Position numbers and translations under genes: made by a program
From: Blastococcus fimeti
GTDB taxonomy: Bacteria; Actinomycetota; Actinomycetes; Mycobacteriales; Geodermatophilaceae
Reading direction: 5' to 3'
Assembly (NCBI GenBank): GCA_900102115.1
Contig: FNAW01000002.1
Coordinates: forward strand, 124,001-188,000
DNA length: 64,000 bases
Part shown: piece by piece, positions 45,158-54,168 of the stretch
Layout: every line of letters starts with the position of its first letter
How positions within the stretch are numbered: position 1 is the first letter of the stretch
Notes under the pieces: model-generated
The model's database searches: none
What the model was told of the DNA's origin: nothing
What the model saw: the letters and a program-made list of their open reading frames with translations, nothing else

Positions 45158-46414
45158 TCAGGCCTGTGGGATCTCCGCCTGCTGATCGGCGCGGCGCTGG
45201 TGGTGCTCGCGCACCATGGCCCGCGTCGCATAGGTGGAGTACCTCGGCACCCAGCGGGCCAGCCCGGCGGCGCCGAGCAGCCCGACCCCGCCCATCACCG
45301 CGATGCCGACGCCGAGCGTGGCGACCGTGGCGATCGCCGCCGGCACGACCGGGCCCAGCGAGGTGCCCACGTCGTTGATCAGCCGGAAGATCGCCAGGAA
45401 GGACCGCCGGTCGACCTCGGGCGAGGTGTCCGCGCCGAGCGTCATGACGATGCCGGAGCCGATCCCGTTGCCGAAGGCCATGACCATGGCGATCGCGGTG
45501 AGGCTCACCGCGCTGTCCGACAGGGGCAGGGCCAGGGTGCCGAGCCCCAGGATCACCATGCAGGGGACGGCGATCCACAGCCGGCCGAGCTTGTCCATCA
45601 CGTGGCCCGACGGGTAGAAGAGCGCCATGTCCACGAAGTTGGCGATGCCGAAGATCAGGCTGGTGGTGGCCGCGTCCAGCCCGATGTGATCGGCCCACAG
45701 CGGGATCACCGCCACCCGGGCCGCCCGGATCGCGCCGATCGAGGCGACCGCGATGCCCAGGGTCAGGAAGAGCCGACGGTGCCGGCGGAACATCTCCCGC
45801 ACGCCGACCGGCCCGTGGCCCGCACCCGACGGCCGGGCGGCCGAGTTCTGCGTGACCGGCGCGAACGCCAGGACCAGGGCTGCCAGCAGCGACGCCACGA
45901 CCGCGACGGCGAAGGCCGAGCGCGTGCCCCAGATCGAGATGACGCCCGCCCCGACGAACGGGCCGATGAACAGGCCGATGCGGAACACGCCGCCGAGGGT
46001 GGACATCGCGCGCGCCCGGTGGTGGACGGCGACGACGTCGGCGACGTAGGACTGGCGGGCCAGGTGCATGGTCGCCCCGCACGCGCCCAGGACGAGCAGC
46101 GCCACGGCCAGTGCCGCGACCGAGTCGGTCACCAGGCAGGACGCCATCGCCACCGCCGAGGCGAGCATCGCCGCGAGCATCGCGCCCTTCTCGCCCACCC
46201 GGTTGGCCAGCCAGGCGGCGGGGACGTCGCCGAGGATCGTGCCGATGCCGATCGCGGCGAGCATCAGGCCGGCGACCGTCGTCGAGGCGCCGGCATCGAG
46301 CGCCACCAGGGCGATGACCGGCATGACCGCCCCGTGGCCGACCTCGTAGACCAGCATCGGCAGCATCACCGACGGCCCGATCTGCCGCAGCACGGTGCTC
46401 AGGGTCGAACTCAT
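45158..46414 (-). CDS. Major facilitator superfamily transporter
   Basis: The 418-residue protein has twelve hydrophobic segments. Motif A equivalents are LGDVPAAWLANRVGEKGAML and, in the second half, SGHVMDKLGRLWIAV; GACGATMHLARQSYVAD follows helix 4. About 25 polar residues form the C-terminal tail (EHHQRRADQQAEIPQA). ATG 46414 begins MSSTLSTVLRQIG; a 45-base in-frame leader upstream looks non-coding. Substrate not inferable. The next gene upstream on the same strand is the NTF2-like gene. Confidence 0.87.
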   Translation of the reverse strand: MSSTLSTVLRQIGPSVMLPMLVYEVGHGAVMPVIALVALDAGASTTVAGLMLAAIGIGTILGDVPAAWLANRVGEKGAMLAAMLASAVAMASCLVTDSVAALAVALLVLGACGATMHLARQSYVADVVAVHHRARAMSTLGGVFRIGLFIGPFVGAGVISIWGTRSAFAVAVVASLLAALVLAFAPVTQNSAARPSGAGHGPVGVREMFRRHRRLFLTLGIAVASIGAIRAARVAVIPLWADHIGLDAATTSLIFGIANFVDMALFYPSGHVMDKLGRLWIAVPCMVILGLGTLALPLSDSAVSLTAIAMVMAFGNGIGSGIVMTLGADTSPEVDRRSFLAIFRLINDVGTSLGPVVPAAIATVATLGVGIAVMGGVGLLGAAGLARWVPRYSTYATRAMVREHHQRRADQQAEIPQA

Positions 46415-46497
46415 CTGCCGTGGTCCCTCGTCCCGCTCGGTGCCGTCCGCACCAAGCATCGGGCACCGGCGGGCCGGGGTCCGCGGCAGGGCACGGG

Positions 46498-46851
46498 TCA
46501 GGGCGCGATGACCAGCTCCGCGATCAGCCCGCCGGCGGTGGTGAAGCGGTACCGCAGGTCCACGACGCCGCCCGGGAAGTCGCCCTCGAGGTGGTGCACC
46601 GCGATCCAGTGCTCGTCGTCGATCCGCTCCGCGCCGGTCAGCTCGGTCGTGTAGGTGAACTCCGAGCCGGCGTCCCGGAGGAAGCCGCGGATCTGCTCGG
46701 TGCCGCGGTAGGTGTGCCCCTCGTCGACGACGACGGCGTCGGCGTGGAAGCTGCGCAGCGCGGTCTCGACGTCGCCGGCGAGGTGCGCGGCGACGTACTC
46801 GCGGACGGCGGCGGGGAGGTCGGTGGGCGGGACGGTCGTGGTCTGCGTCAT
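46498..46851 (-). CDS. Nuclear transport factor 2 (SnoaL-like) family protein
   Basis: The 117-residue alpha+beta-barrel protein has the SnoaL/NTF2 pattern: an N-terminal helix VREYVAAHLAGDVETALRSF, then HADAVVVDEGHTYRGTEQIR, GFLRDAGSEFTYTTELTGAE and final strands VDLRYRFTTAGGLIAELVI. Such proteins bind or isomerise small hydrophobic compounds. It is divergent from a MerR regulator; one of two adjacent MerR-type operators forms its promoter, so it is the likely target gene. Confidence 0.85.
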   Translation of the reverse strand: MTQTTTVPPTDLPAAVREYVAAHLAGDVETALRSFHADAVVVDEGHTYRGTEQIRGFLRDAGSEFTYTTELTGAERIDDEHWIAVHHLEGDFPGGVVDLRYRFTTAGGLIAELVIAP

Positions 46852-46865
46852 GCCGTCGACCGTGC

Positions 46866-46886
46866 CCCCTCCCCCGGCGGGAGGGT
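46866..46886 (-). promoter_or_regulatory. MerR-type operator for the NTF2-like gene
   Basis: On the minus strand, TTGACCCTC...GAGGGG: half-sites ACCCTC and GAGGGG six bases long with a nine-base spacer, placed between -35 (TTGACC) and -10 positions, as in MerR-family promoters with long spacers. Confidence 0.6.
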
Positions 46887-46896
46887 CAAGGGCTGG

Positions 46897-46917
46897 ACCC
46901 TCCCGCGGGGAGAGGGT
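46897..46917 (+). promoter_or_regulatory. MerR-type operator for the MerR gene
   Basis: Half-sites ACCCTC (46897-46902) and GAGGGT (46912-46917) with a nine-base spacer, the same layout as the operator at 46866-46886 but facing the regulator gene. It suggests autoregulation. Confidence 0.6.
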
Positions 46918-46930
46918 GCAGAGTGCGCGG

Positions 46931-47728
46931 GTGCTCTCGATCGGCGAGTTCTCCCGCCTGACCCACCTGAGCGTGCGCACGCTGCGCCGCTACCACGATG
47001 CCGGGCTGCTCGAGCCCGCGTCGGTGGACCCCGCCAGCGGCTACCGCTCCTACGACGCGGGCCAGATCCCGACGGCGCAGGTGATCCACCGGCTGCGCGA
47101 GCTCGACGTCCCGCTGGCCGACGTCGCGCGCATCCTGGGCACCCCGGACCCGGGCACCCGCGCCGGCCTGGTCGCCGGGCACCTCGAGCGGCTGGAGTCC
47201 GAGCTCGAGCGCACCCGCGCGGCGGTGGTCTCGCTGCGCCGCCTGCTCCGGCCCGGGCCGGCCGGTCTCGCCGTCGAGCTGCGCACCGAGCCCGCGCGCA
47301 CCGTCGCCGCGATCGAGGACGACGTCGCGCTCGACGACGTCCTCGACTGGTACTCCGGCGCGATGGCCGAACTGGACGCGGTCGTTCCGGCGCCCTCCGG
47401 CGTCCCCGGCGGGCTGTACGACAACGCGCTGTTCGAGATCGGCCGCGGCCATGTGCTGGTGCACCTCCCGGCTCCCGAACCGCCGCGCAGCGGCCGGGTG
47501 CGCCCGGTGACGCTGCCGGCCGCGGAGCTGGCGGTCACCGTCCACGCCGGGGCGCACGACGACATCGACGTCACCTACGGCGAGCTGGGGCGCTGGGTGG
47601 TCGAGCACGCCCTCGCGGTGGCCGGACCGGTCCGCGAGACCTACCTGGTCGGCCCGCGGGACACCGCCGATCCGGCGGCCTGGCGCACCGAGATCGGCTG
47701 GCCGGTCTTCGCCGTCGTGGCCGGGTGA
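46931..47728 (+). CDS. MerR family transcriptional regulator with GyrI-like effector domain
   Basis: The 265-residue regulator has an N-terminal MerR winged helix-turn-helix (LSIGEFSRLTHLSVRTLRRY then HDAGLLEPASVDPASGYRSY), a dimerisation coiled coil (LVAGHLERLESELERTRAAV) and a C-terminal GyrI-like/effector-binding domain of about 150 residues (VAAIEDDVALDDVLDWYSG to WPVFAVVAG). It would twist long-spacer promoters into activity when a small molecule binds. Start GTG 46931; GTG 46916 in frame overlaps its operator. It is divergent from the NTF2-like gene. Confidence 0.87.
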   Translation: MLSIGEFSRLTHLSVRTLRRYHDAGLLEPASVDPASGYRSYDAGQIPTAQVIHRLRELDVPLADVARILGTPDPGTRAGLVAGHLERLESELERTRAAVVSLRRLLRPGPAGLAVELRTEPARTVAAIEDDVALDDVLDWYSGAMAELDAVVPAPSGVPGGLYDNALFEIGRGHVLVHLPAPEPPRSGRVRPVTLPAAELAVTVHAGAHDDIDVTYGELGRWVVEHALAVAGPVRETYLVGPRDTADPAAWRTEIGWPVFAVVAG

Positions 47729-47771
47729 GCTGGTGGTCGGGTGAGCTGGGGGCCGGGATACGTTCCCGACC

Positions 47772-48407
47772 ATGGCTACGACGGCGTTGCTGGTGCTCGA
47801 CCTCGTCGGCACCTTCGCCTTCGCGCTCAACGGCGCGCTGACCGCGCTGCGGGCCACCCGGCTCGACATCGTCGGCGTGATCACCCTGGGCATGATCACC
47901 GCGCTGGGCGGCGGCACGATCCGCGACGTCTTCCTCGACGCACTCCCGCCCGCCACCTTCCTCGACTGGCGGTACCTCGCCGTGGCGGCCGCCGGCGGGC
48001 TGATCGCGTTCCTCACCGGCCACCACCTGGAGCGGATCAACGGCACGATCAACGTGCTGGACGCCGCCGGGCTGAGCCTGTTCGCCGTCACCGGCGCGCT
48101 CAAGGCGGTCGATCTCGGCTTCGGTCCCGCGCAGGCGGTCATCGTCGGCGCGATCACCGGCGTCGGCGGCGGCACGCTGCGCGACGTGCTGATCCGGCAG
48201 GTGCCGTCGGTGCTCAGCAGCGGCCTGTACGCCGTCCCGGCGCTGGTCGGGGCGACGGTCGTCGTCGTCGCCGACGTGCTCGACGCCCGTGGTCCGGTCG
48301 CCGCGATCGGGGCCGCCGCCGTCTGCTTCGCCATCCGGATGCTCGGCGTGCACTTCGACGTCGACGCCCCCTTCCCGCCGGGCGAACGGCGTCGCCGGCC
48401 GGACTGA
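47772..48407 (+). CDS. Trimeric intracellular cation channel (TRIC) family protein, UPF0126
   Basis: This 211-residue membrane protein has seven hydrophobic helices in two homologous halves. Each half has the TRIC signature: ALGGGTIRDVFL and GVGGGTLRDVLI, glycine-rich kinks lining a K+/cation-conducting pore. The N-terminal VLDLVGTFAFALNGALTALR is also typical. Prokaryotic members act as monovalent cation channels or remain uncharacterised. ATG 47772. Downstream is the DUF3068 gene, 148 bases away, with its own leader. Confidence 0.92.
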   Translation: MATTALLVLDLVGTFAFALNGALTALRATRLDIVGVITLGMITALGGGTIRDVFLDALPPATFLDWRYLAVAAAGGLIAFLTGHHLERINGTINVLDAAGLSLFAVTGALKAVDLGFGPAQAVIVGAITGVGGGTLRDVLIRQVPSVLSSGLYAVPALVGATVVVVADVLDARGPVAAIGAAAVCFAIRMLGVHFDVDAPFPPGERRRRPD

Positions 48408-48555
48408 CCCGGCAGATGGTTGCCGAAATGCATGGTGGCCGACCTCACGGCGCACTTTCGGTGCGCGGGCGGCGCGGGACCCCGACGCAGGTCACAGTCG
48501 AATGCGACACAGACTCGACGGGTTCTGCACCCGATATCCCCCGGAGCCACCACAC

Positions 48556-49602
48556 GTGAGATTGACCCGCACGTCCGCAGTCCTGGCCGTGGTCGGCGTG
48601 CTGCTGATCGTCGCCGCCGCGATCGTCCGCTTCGTCGTCGTCCCCTCGGCCACCCAGCTGCCGAAGGACCTCGACGTCACCCTCGAGTTCGAGGGCACCT
48701 ACAACGGCATCAACCCCGCCGTCCTCTCGGGCGGGGCGACCGAGGTGCTGGCCGAGGACGTCCCGATCGTCGCGACCCGCAACGTCTCGGCCGAGGACGT
48801 CGACGGCGACGCCGAGATCGTGCAGCGCACCGACGAGCGGACCGTCGGCAACGGCGAGCCGGCGGTCACCGAGGTCCGCTTCAACGTGAACCGCGAGACC
48901 GCCGAGGCCGGTCCGGCTCCGGACGGCGCCGACGACGTGACCGACGCCGAGGGCCTGGTCTTCACCCTGCCCGTCGACCCCTCCACCGCCGAGGGCACCT
49001 ACGAGTACTGGGACCAGTACACGCTGCAGTCCGCTCCGGTGACCTTCGAGGGCGAGGAGACCTTCGGCGGTCGTGACGTCTACCGCTACGAGTCGGTCTC
49101 CGAGGGCGAGCTGGCCGACCCGGCCGCGCTGAACCTGCCGATGTCGCTGCCCAAGGAGACCCTCGCCGCGCTCGCCCCCAGCCTCGACGGCCTGGTGTCG
49201 CCGGAGCTCCTGGCCGCGCTGCCCGCCGTGCTGCCCTCGCTGCCGGCCGAGATCCCGATCGCCTGGACGTCCAGGACCACCACGTTCGTCGACGCCGACC
49301 AGCAGCTCGGCGCGACCATCGCCGGCGGCAGCATCCAGGAGGTCACCGGCTCCCTGGACCTCGGCGTGACGACGGTGGACGTGCCGTTCGCGACCATCGA
49401 CATCTACTCCAGCGACGACTCGATCGAGGACCGCGGCGACGAGGTCGCCGACCAGGCGCAGCTGCTCGACCTGGTCGGCACGATCCTGCCGATCGTGCTG
49501 CTGGTGCTCGGCATCCTGCTGCTGGCGGTGGCGCTGCTCCTCGCCCGCCGCGCGGCCGCGCGGACGGCGACGCCGGTGCAGTCGGGTGCGCACTCCGCCT
49601 GA
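48556..49602 (+). CDS. DUF3068 family membrane-anchored protein
   Basis: This 348-residue envelope protein of the actinobacterial DUF3068 (PorA-like) family has an N-terminal hydrophobic anchor (SAVLAVVGVLLIVAAAIVRF), a large extracytoplasmic region of about 290 residues rich in beta strands and Asp/Glu, and a C-terminal hydrophobic helix (LVGTILPIVLLVLGILLLAV) with a short basic tail. Family-like segments are YEYWDQYTLQSAPVTFEGEE and YRYESV. GTG 48556. Function unknown; proteins of the family are found in mycolata and relatives in the cell envelope. A bidirectional hairpin follows. Confidence 0.85.
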   Translation: MRLTRTSAVLAVVGVLLIVAAAIVRFVVVPSATQLPKDLDVTLEFEGTYNGINPAVLSGGATEVLAEDVPIVATRNVSAEDVDGDAEIVQRTDERTVGNGEPAVTEVRFNVNRETAEAGPAPDGADDVTDAEGLVFTLPVDPSTAEGTYEYWDQYTLQSAPVTFEGEETFGGRDVYRYESVSEGELADPAALNLPMSLPKETLAALAPSLDGLVSPELLAALPAVLPSLPAEIPIAWTSRTTTFVDADQQLGATIAGGSIQEVTGSLDLGVTTVDVPFATIDIYSSDDSIEDRGDEVADQAQLLDLVGTILPIVLLVLGILLLAVALLLARRAAARTATPVQSGAHSA

Positions 49603-49615
49603 CGCACCGACACGG

Positions 49616-49657
49616 ACGGGCCCGGCCCCCAGGACTTCTCCTGGGGACCGGGCCCGT
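49616..49657. terminator. Bidirectional hairpin between convergent DUF3068 and acyl-CoA dehydrogenase genes
   Basis: Nineteen-base arms 49616-49634 and 49639-49657 with one mismatch and a four-base loop (CTTC), 14 bases after the DUF3068 stop and 28 bases after the minus-strand dehydrogenase stop. Suited to end transcription from both sides. Confidence 0.8.
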
Positions 49658-49684
49658 CGTCGTCCGGCCGGTGCGCGCCGGCGG

Positions 49685-50806
49685 TCAGGCAGCCGGAGCT
49701 GGCAGGTCCACCAGCTCGGCCAGGCGCGCGCGGTGGGCGGCCGGCGTGCCGAACGCGATCTGGTCGGCCTTGGCCCGCTTGAGGTAGAGGTGGGCCGGGT
49801 GCTCCCACGTCATGCCGATCCCGCCGTGCAGCTGGACGGCCTCCTCGGCCGCCTTCACCGCGACGTCGGAGACGAACGACTGCGCCACGGCGGTCGCCAC
49901 GACGGCGTCCGGGTCGCCCTCGGCCGTCGTCGCCGCCGCGTACCGCGCCGCCGCACCCGCGGACTCGACCGCGGCGTAGAGGTCGGCGAGCCGGTGCTTG
50001 ATCGCCTGGTAGCCGCCGACCACGCGACCGAACTGCCGGCGGTCCTTGAGGTAGGCGATCGTGGTGGTCAGGCACCACTGCGCGACGCCGTACTGCTCGG
50101 AGGCGAGCAGCGCGGCGCCCACCTCGAGGCCGGCGCGCACGGCGTCTCCGCCGGCGGACGGCGCGAGCAGCTCCTGCCCCGCGACCCCGTCGAGGGTCAC
50201 GTCGGCGAGCTGGCGGGTCATGTCCAGGGAGACGACCGGCTCGACGCGCGCGTCGGCGGCCGGGACGGCGTGGACCGCCGTCCCCTGCTCGGTCCGGACC
50301 GGCACGAGCAGGACGTCGGCCTCCAGCGCGCCCGCGACGCTGCGCGCGCTGCCGCTGATCCGGCCCTCGCCGTCGACGGTGAACCCGGGCGTCTCCTCCC
50401 CCGGCCCCGCCGACAGCGGCAGCACCAGCGCCGCGGTCCGCTCGCCGGCAGCCAGGCCGGCCAGCAGCTCGTCGGCCGCGCCGCCCGTCTCGGCGGCCAG
50501 CAGCACCGTCGTCGCGACGACGCTGCTGGTCAGGAACGGCACCGGGGCGACCGACCGGCCCAGCTCCTCGAGCACTACGGCGGCCTCGCGGGCCGAGGCG
50601 CCGGCCCCGCCGCGCTCCTCGGGGATCAGCAGCCCGGCCAGGCCGAGGTCACCGGCGATCGCGCGCCAGAGCGGGTCGACCACCGAGCGGTCGCCGTCGT
50701 AGACCGCCGCCACGGTCGCCGGCTCGCTGCGGGCGGCGACCAGGTCGCGGACGCTGCTGCGCAGGTCGTCCTCGACGTCGGTGTAGAGCAGGTTGAGGTC
50801 GCTCAT
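49685..50806 (-). CDS. Acyl-CoA dehydrogenase family protein (non-catalytic or second subunit type)
   Basis: The 373-residue flavoprotein-fold protein has an N-terminal helical domain (LGLAGLLIPEERGGAGASAR), a beta middle domain and a C-terminal helical bundle (YLKDRRQFGRVVGGYQAIKH; VQLHGGIGMTWEHPAHLYLK). The catalytic Glu loop of standard enzymes is not in its usual form. It overlaps the upstream dehydrogenase by four bases. In actinobacteria such adjacent pairs form alpha2beta2 heterotetramers acting on bulky acyl-CoAs (for example steroid side chains). That arrangement is an inference here. Confidence 0.85.
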   Translation of the reverse strand: MSDLNLLYTDVEDDLRSSVRDLVAARSEPATVAAVYDGDRSVVDPLWRAIAGDLGLAGLLIPEERGGAGASAREAAVVLEELGRSVAPVPFLTSSVVATTVLLAAETGGAADELLAGLAAGERTAALVLPLSAGPGEETPGFTVDGEGRISGSARSVAGALEADVLLVPVRTEQGTAVHAVPAADARVEPVVSLDMTRQLADVTLDGVAGQELLAPSAGGDAVRAGLEVGAALLASEQYGVAQWCLTTTIAYLKDRRQFGRVVGGYQAIKHRLADLYAAVESAGAAARYAAATTAEGDPDAVVATAVAQSFVSDVAVKAAEEAVQLHGGIGMTWEHPAHLYLKRAKADQIAFGTPAAHRARLAELVDLPAPAA

Positions 50807-52002
50807 CGGGGCAGGTCCTTCCAGGCGATGCCGGTGTCCACACGCGGCTCGGAGGGCAGGCCGAGCACGCGCTCGGAGATGACGTTGCGCAGGATCTCCG
50901 AGGTGCCGCCCTCGATGGAGTTGCCCTTGGCGCGCAGGTAGCGGTAGGTGGCGTCGCGGCCGGTGAAGTCGACGTGCTGCGGGCGCTTCATGGTCCAGTC
51001 GGAGGCGCGCAGGCCCTCCTCGCCGAGCAGCTCCAGCTCCATCCCGCTCGCCTCCTGGGCGATGCGGGCGAAGGTCAGCTTCATCGCCGAGCCCTCGGGG
51101 CCGGGCTCGCCCGCGGCGAGCTTCTGCCGCAGCCGCTGGCCGGTGACCCGGGCGACCTCGGCGTCGACCCAGAGCCGCATGAGCTTGTCGTGCTGGCCGG
51201 CGCCGCGGCGCTCGGGGTGCTCGCGCCAGGTCTTGGACAGGACGCCGACCATGCCGCTCTCCCGGCCGCCACCGCCGCCGCCGATCGCGACGCGCTCGTT
51301 GTTCAGCGTGGCCGTGGCGACCTTCCAGCCCTGGCCCTCGTCGCCGAGCCGCTGGCTGTCGGGGATGTGCACGTCGGTCAGGAAGACCTCGTTGAACTCG
51401 GCCTCGCCGGTGATCTGGCGCAGCGGGCGGACGTCGACGCCCGGCGCGTCCATGTTGCAGAGGAAGTAGCTGAGGCCGGCGTGCTTGGACACCTCGGGGT
51501 TGGTGCGGGCGACCAGGATCGCCATCTGCGCCTTGTGCGCGCTCGAGGTCCACACCTTCTGGCCGTTGACCACCCAGTCGCCGCCCTCGCGGACGGCGCG
51601 GGTGCTGACGGCGGCGAGGTCGGAGCCGGCTCCGGGCTCGCTGAACAGCTGGCACCAGATCTGCTCGCCGGTCCACAGCGGGCGGAGGAACTTCTTCTTC
51701 TGCTCCTCGGTGCCGAAGGCCAGGATGGTCGGCGCGGCCATGCCCAGGCCGATGCCGTTGCCGCGCGGGTTGTTGTCCGGCGCGCCGGCCTTCGCGAGCT
51801 GGACGTCGACCTGCGTCTGGAACGACCGCGGCAGGCCGAGCCCGCCGTGGCCCACGGGGAAGTTCACCCAGGCCAGGCCGGCGTCGTACCGGGCGCGCAG
51901 GAACTCCAGCCGGTCCATGGTCGTGTGGTCGTGGGCCGCGAGGAAGTCGGTGACCCGCTGGCGCAGGTCCTCCTCCACGGCTCGTGGGTCGGTGGTGGTC
52001 AT
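50803..52002 (-). CDS. Acyl-CoA dehydrogenase family protein (catalytic subunit type)
   Basis: The 399-residue dehydrogenase has LFSEPGAGSDLAAVSTRA, the FAD- and substrate-binding middle-domain motif, followed by WVVNGQKVWTSSAHKA. The C-terminal SIEGGTSEILRNVISERVLG carries the usual FAD-contact motif. An unusual Gly run (GGGGGGRESG) occurs near residue 240. It starts at ATG 52002, 46 bases after the ligase gene, and its stop overlaps the second dehydrogenase. It would oxidise the acyl-CoA product of the adjacent ligase. Confidence 0.88.
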   Translation of the reverse strand: MTTTDPRAVEEDLRQRVTDFLAAHDHTTMDRLEFLRARYDAGLAWVNFPVGHGGLGLPRSFQTQVDVQLAKAGAPDNNPRGNGIGLGMAAPTILAFGTEEQKKKFLRPLWTGEQIWCQLFSEPGAGSDLAAVSTRAVREGGDWVVNGQKVWTSSAHKAQMAILVARTNPEVSKHAGLSYFLCNMDAPGVDVRPLRQITGEAEFNEVFLTDVHIPDSQRLGDEGQGWKVATATLNNERVAIGGGGGGRESGMVGVLSKTWREHPERRGAGQHDKLMRLWVDAEVARVTGQRLRQKLAAGEPGPEGSAMKLTFARIAQEASGMELELLGEEGLRASDWTMKRPQHVDFTGRDATYRYLRAKGNSIEGGTSEILRNVISERVLGLPSEPRVDTGIAWKDLPR

Positions 52003-52048
52003 GGCGGGACTCCAGTCGTCTCGGAGGTGCGGGTCGGGGCGGGCGCCG

Positions 52049-53551
52049 CTACTGCTGTGCGGGCACCCGATCGGCCAGGAGCTGGGAACGCCGGACCTTG
52101 CCGGCCTCGTCGCGCAGCGGTTCGGTCACGAGCTCGAACGTGCGCGGCTGCTTGTAGCGGACCAGCCGGTCGGCGAGGTGCCGGCGGAGGTCGTCGAGGT
52201 CGATCGCGTCGAGGCCGGTCGCCGGCTGCACGATCGCGTGCACGACCTGACCGAGGTCGTCGTCCGGCAGCCCGATGACGGCGCTGGAGGCGACCTGCGG
52301 GTGCTCGTCGAGCGCGGCCTCGACCTCGGCCGGGTACACGTTCGAGCCGCCGACCAGGATCATGTCGGTGCGCCGGTCGGCGAGGTAGAGGTAGCCGTCC
52401 TCGTCCAGCCAGCCGATGTCGCCGAGGGACTCCCAGTCGCCGCGGGTGCGCGCCTCGGCGCCGACGTAGCGGTACGAGGGAGCCTGGCCCTCCCCGCGCC
52501 GCATGAACACCTCGCCGACCGTGCCCGCGGGCAGCTGCTCGCCGTCGGGACCGAGGATGGTGATCTCGCCGTAGAGCACCGTGCCGACCGAGCCGCGGTG
52601 GGCGAGCCACTCGGTGCCGCTGATGATCGTGCCGGCCTGCGCCTCGGTGCCGGCGTAGAGCTCCATGAGCACCTCGCCGCCGACCCAGTCGATCCAGACC
52701 TCCTTGAGCCACGGCGGGCACGGCGCGGCCAGGTGCCAGACGGTCTCCAGCGAGGAGAGGTCGTAGCGGGCCCGGACCTCCTCGGGCAGCCGCCAGATCC
52801 GGCTCATCATGGCCGGGACCAGGTACAGCCAGGTGGCCCGGCGCTGCTCGACCTGCTTCAGTACGCCCTCGGCGTCGAACCGCGGCATGAGCACCAGCGT
52901 GGAGCCGCCGAGGAGCCCGCCCATGGCGCTGGTGAACGGGCCGTTGTGGTACAGCGGGCCGGGCATGAGCAGCGTGCCCCCGGGACGGTGCCGCCACACC
53001 GCGCCGGCGGTCGGCTCGACGACGCCGGCCTGCCCGGAGACGATCAGCTTGGGCCGGCCGGTGCTGCCGCCCGAGGCGGGCGCCTTGTACGCCGGCGAGA
53101 TCACGACCGGCAGCGGGCCGTCGTCCTCGGCCTCGGTGAGCAACTGGTCGACGTCGACGATCGGGCGGTCCAGCGCCAGCTCGCCGCGGGCGATGACCAG
53201 GGGCGGGTTCGCCAGCTCGACGATGCCCTGCAGCTCCAGCGGCGGCATCGCCGCCGACACCGGCTGCGGCACGGCGCCGACCTTCCAGCAGGCCACGCAG
53301 GCCTCGACGAACTCGACGCTGTTCGGCAGGCCGATGGTGACCAGGTCACCGAGGACGACGCCGCGGGCGAGCAGCGCCCGGGCCAGCCGGTTGGTGCGGC
53401 GGTCCAGCTCGGTCCAGCTGCGCGTGGTGCCCTCGCAGGCGACCGCCGGGGCGTCGCCGTACTGCTCGGCCAGCTGGGCGATCCGGAGGCCGATGGGCAC
53501 CGGTTCCGGTGGCGTCTCGACACCGCCGGCGGCCTGCGCGGTCTCGGTCAT
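52049..53551 (-). CDS. Acyl-CoA synthetase (AMP-forming, FadD-type)
   Basis: This 500-residue ANL-superfamily ligase activates a carboxylic acid to its CoA thioester through an acyl-adenylate. The P-loop is ASGGSTGRPKLIV (about 158-170), the adenine-binding motif MELYAGTEAQAG, the ribose-binding GDIGWLDEDGYLYLADRRTD, the hinge MILVGGSNVYPAEVE, and the C-terminal catalytic Lys in RDEAGKVRRSQLL. The closest architecture I recall is bile-acid/steroid-type CoA ligases. It precedes the two acyl-CoA dehydrogenases on the same strand, making a short beta-oxidation unit. Confidence 0.88.
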   Translation of the reverse strand: MTETAQAAGGVETPPEPVPIGLRIAQLAEQYGDAPAVACEGTTRSWTELDRRTNRLARALLARGVVLGDLVTIGLPNSVEFVEACVACWKVGAVPQPVSAAMPPLELQGIVELANPPLVIARGELALDRPIVDVDQLLTEAEDDGPLPVVISPAYKAPASGGSTGRPKLIVSGQAGVVEPTAGAVWRHRPGGTLLMPGPLYHNGPFTSAMGGLLGGSTLVLMPRFDAEGVLKQVEQRRATWLYLVPAMMSRIWRLPEEVRARYDLSSLETVWHLAAPCPPWLKEVWIDWVGGEVLMELYAGTEAQAGTIISGTEWLAHRGSVGTVLYGEITILGPDGEQLPAGTVGEVFMRRGEGQAPSYRYVGAEARTRGDWESLGDIGWLDEDGYLYLADRRTDMILVGGSNVYPAEVEAALDEHPQVASSAVIGLPDDDLGQVVHAIVQPATGLDAIDLDDLRRHLADRLVRYKQPRTFELVTEPLRDEAGKVRRSQLLADRVPAQQ

Positions 53552-53686
53552 CGACTGCCTCCCCGGGACGTGCGGCCGGCTGCGGCACCGCCGCCGACCG
53601 TGAGCGGGCCCACATCGCCCGACTGGTTTCGGACTGTAACGCAGGCCTCACCCGGGCTCGGCGGACCCAGCGGTCCGGTGCCCGGG

Positions 53687-53971
53687 CTACCGCGGGGGGC
53701 GGGCGTCGAACAGCCCCACGCCCGCGTCCGGTGCGTCGTCGGCGCGGCGGGCAGGTGCAGCCGGTGCGAGGTCGAACCCGCTGCGCGACCGCCCGTCCAG
53801 CCAGGCCTCCCACTCGGGTGACCGGCGGCGGGAGGCGGTCGCCAGCGCGCCGATCACGAGGAAGGCGACGCCGACGACGAGGACGGCGAGCAGCGCCACG
53901 ACGATGCCCTCCCAGCCGGCCAGCGGCGGAACGGTCGGGCTGCCCGGAGCGGGGGCGGAGTCGGGAGGCAT
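53687..53971 (-). CDS. Small single-pass membrane protein
   Basis: The 94-residue protein has a Pro/Ser-rich N-terminus of about 20 residues, one hydrophobic helix (IVVALLAVLVVGVAFLVIGA), then a cytoplasmic-type basic segment (TASRRRSPEWEAWLDGRSRSG) and an Ala/Asp tail ending DARPPR. No family is recognised. ATG 53971. It stands alone between the ligase gene and the divergent coiled-coil gene. Confidence 0.65.
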   Translation of the reverse strand: MPPDSAPAPGSPTVPPLAGWEGIVVALLAVLVVGVAFLVIGALATASRRRSPEWEAWLDGRSRSGFDLAPAAPARRADDAPDAGVGLFDARPPR

Positions 53972-54168
53972 GGGACGAGCGTGCGGCTCACCGGCGTGCC
54001 GCGGGCGACGGACGGAGGCGGTCTCACCCGGCCGGGCGAGGGCTTCCGCGGACCGATGGGAAGGCCGCTGCCCCCCGACCGGGTGAACAACCCAGGGTCA
54101 CCGAGCGGCTACGTAGTGGTGCTCCTAGCGTCGACCGTGCACCGAGGAGTCCGGGGGGAGCAGGCGCC

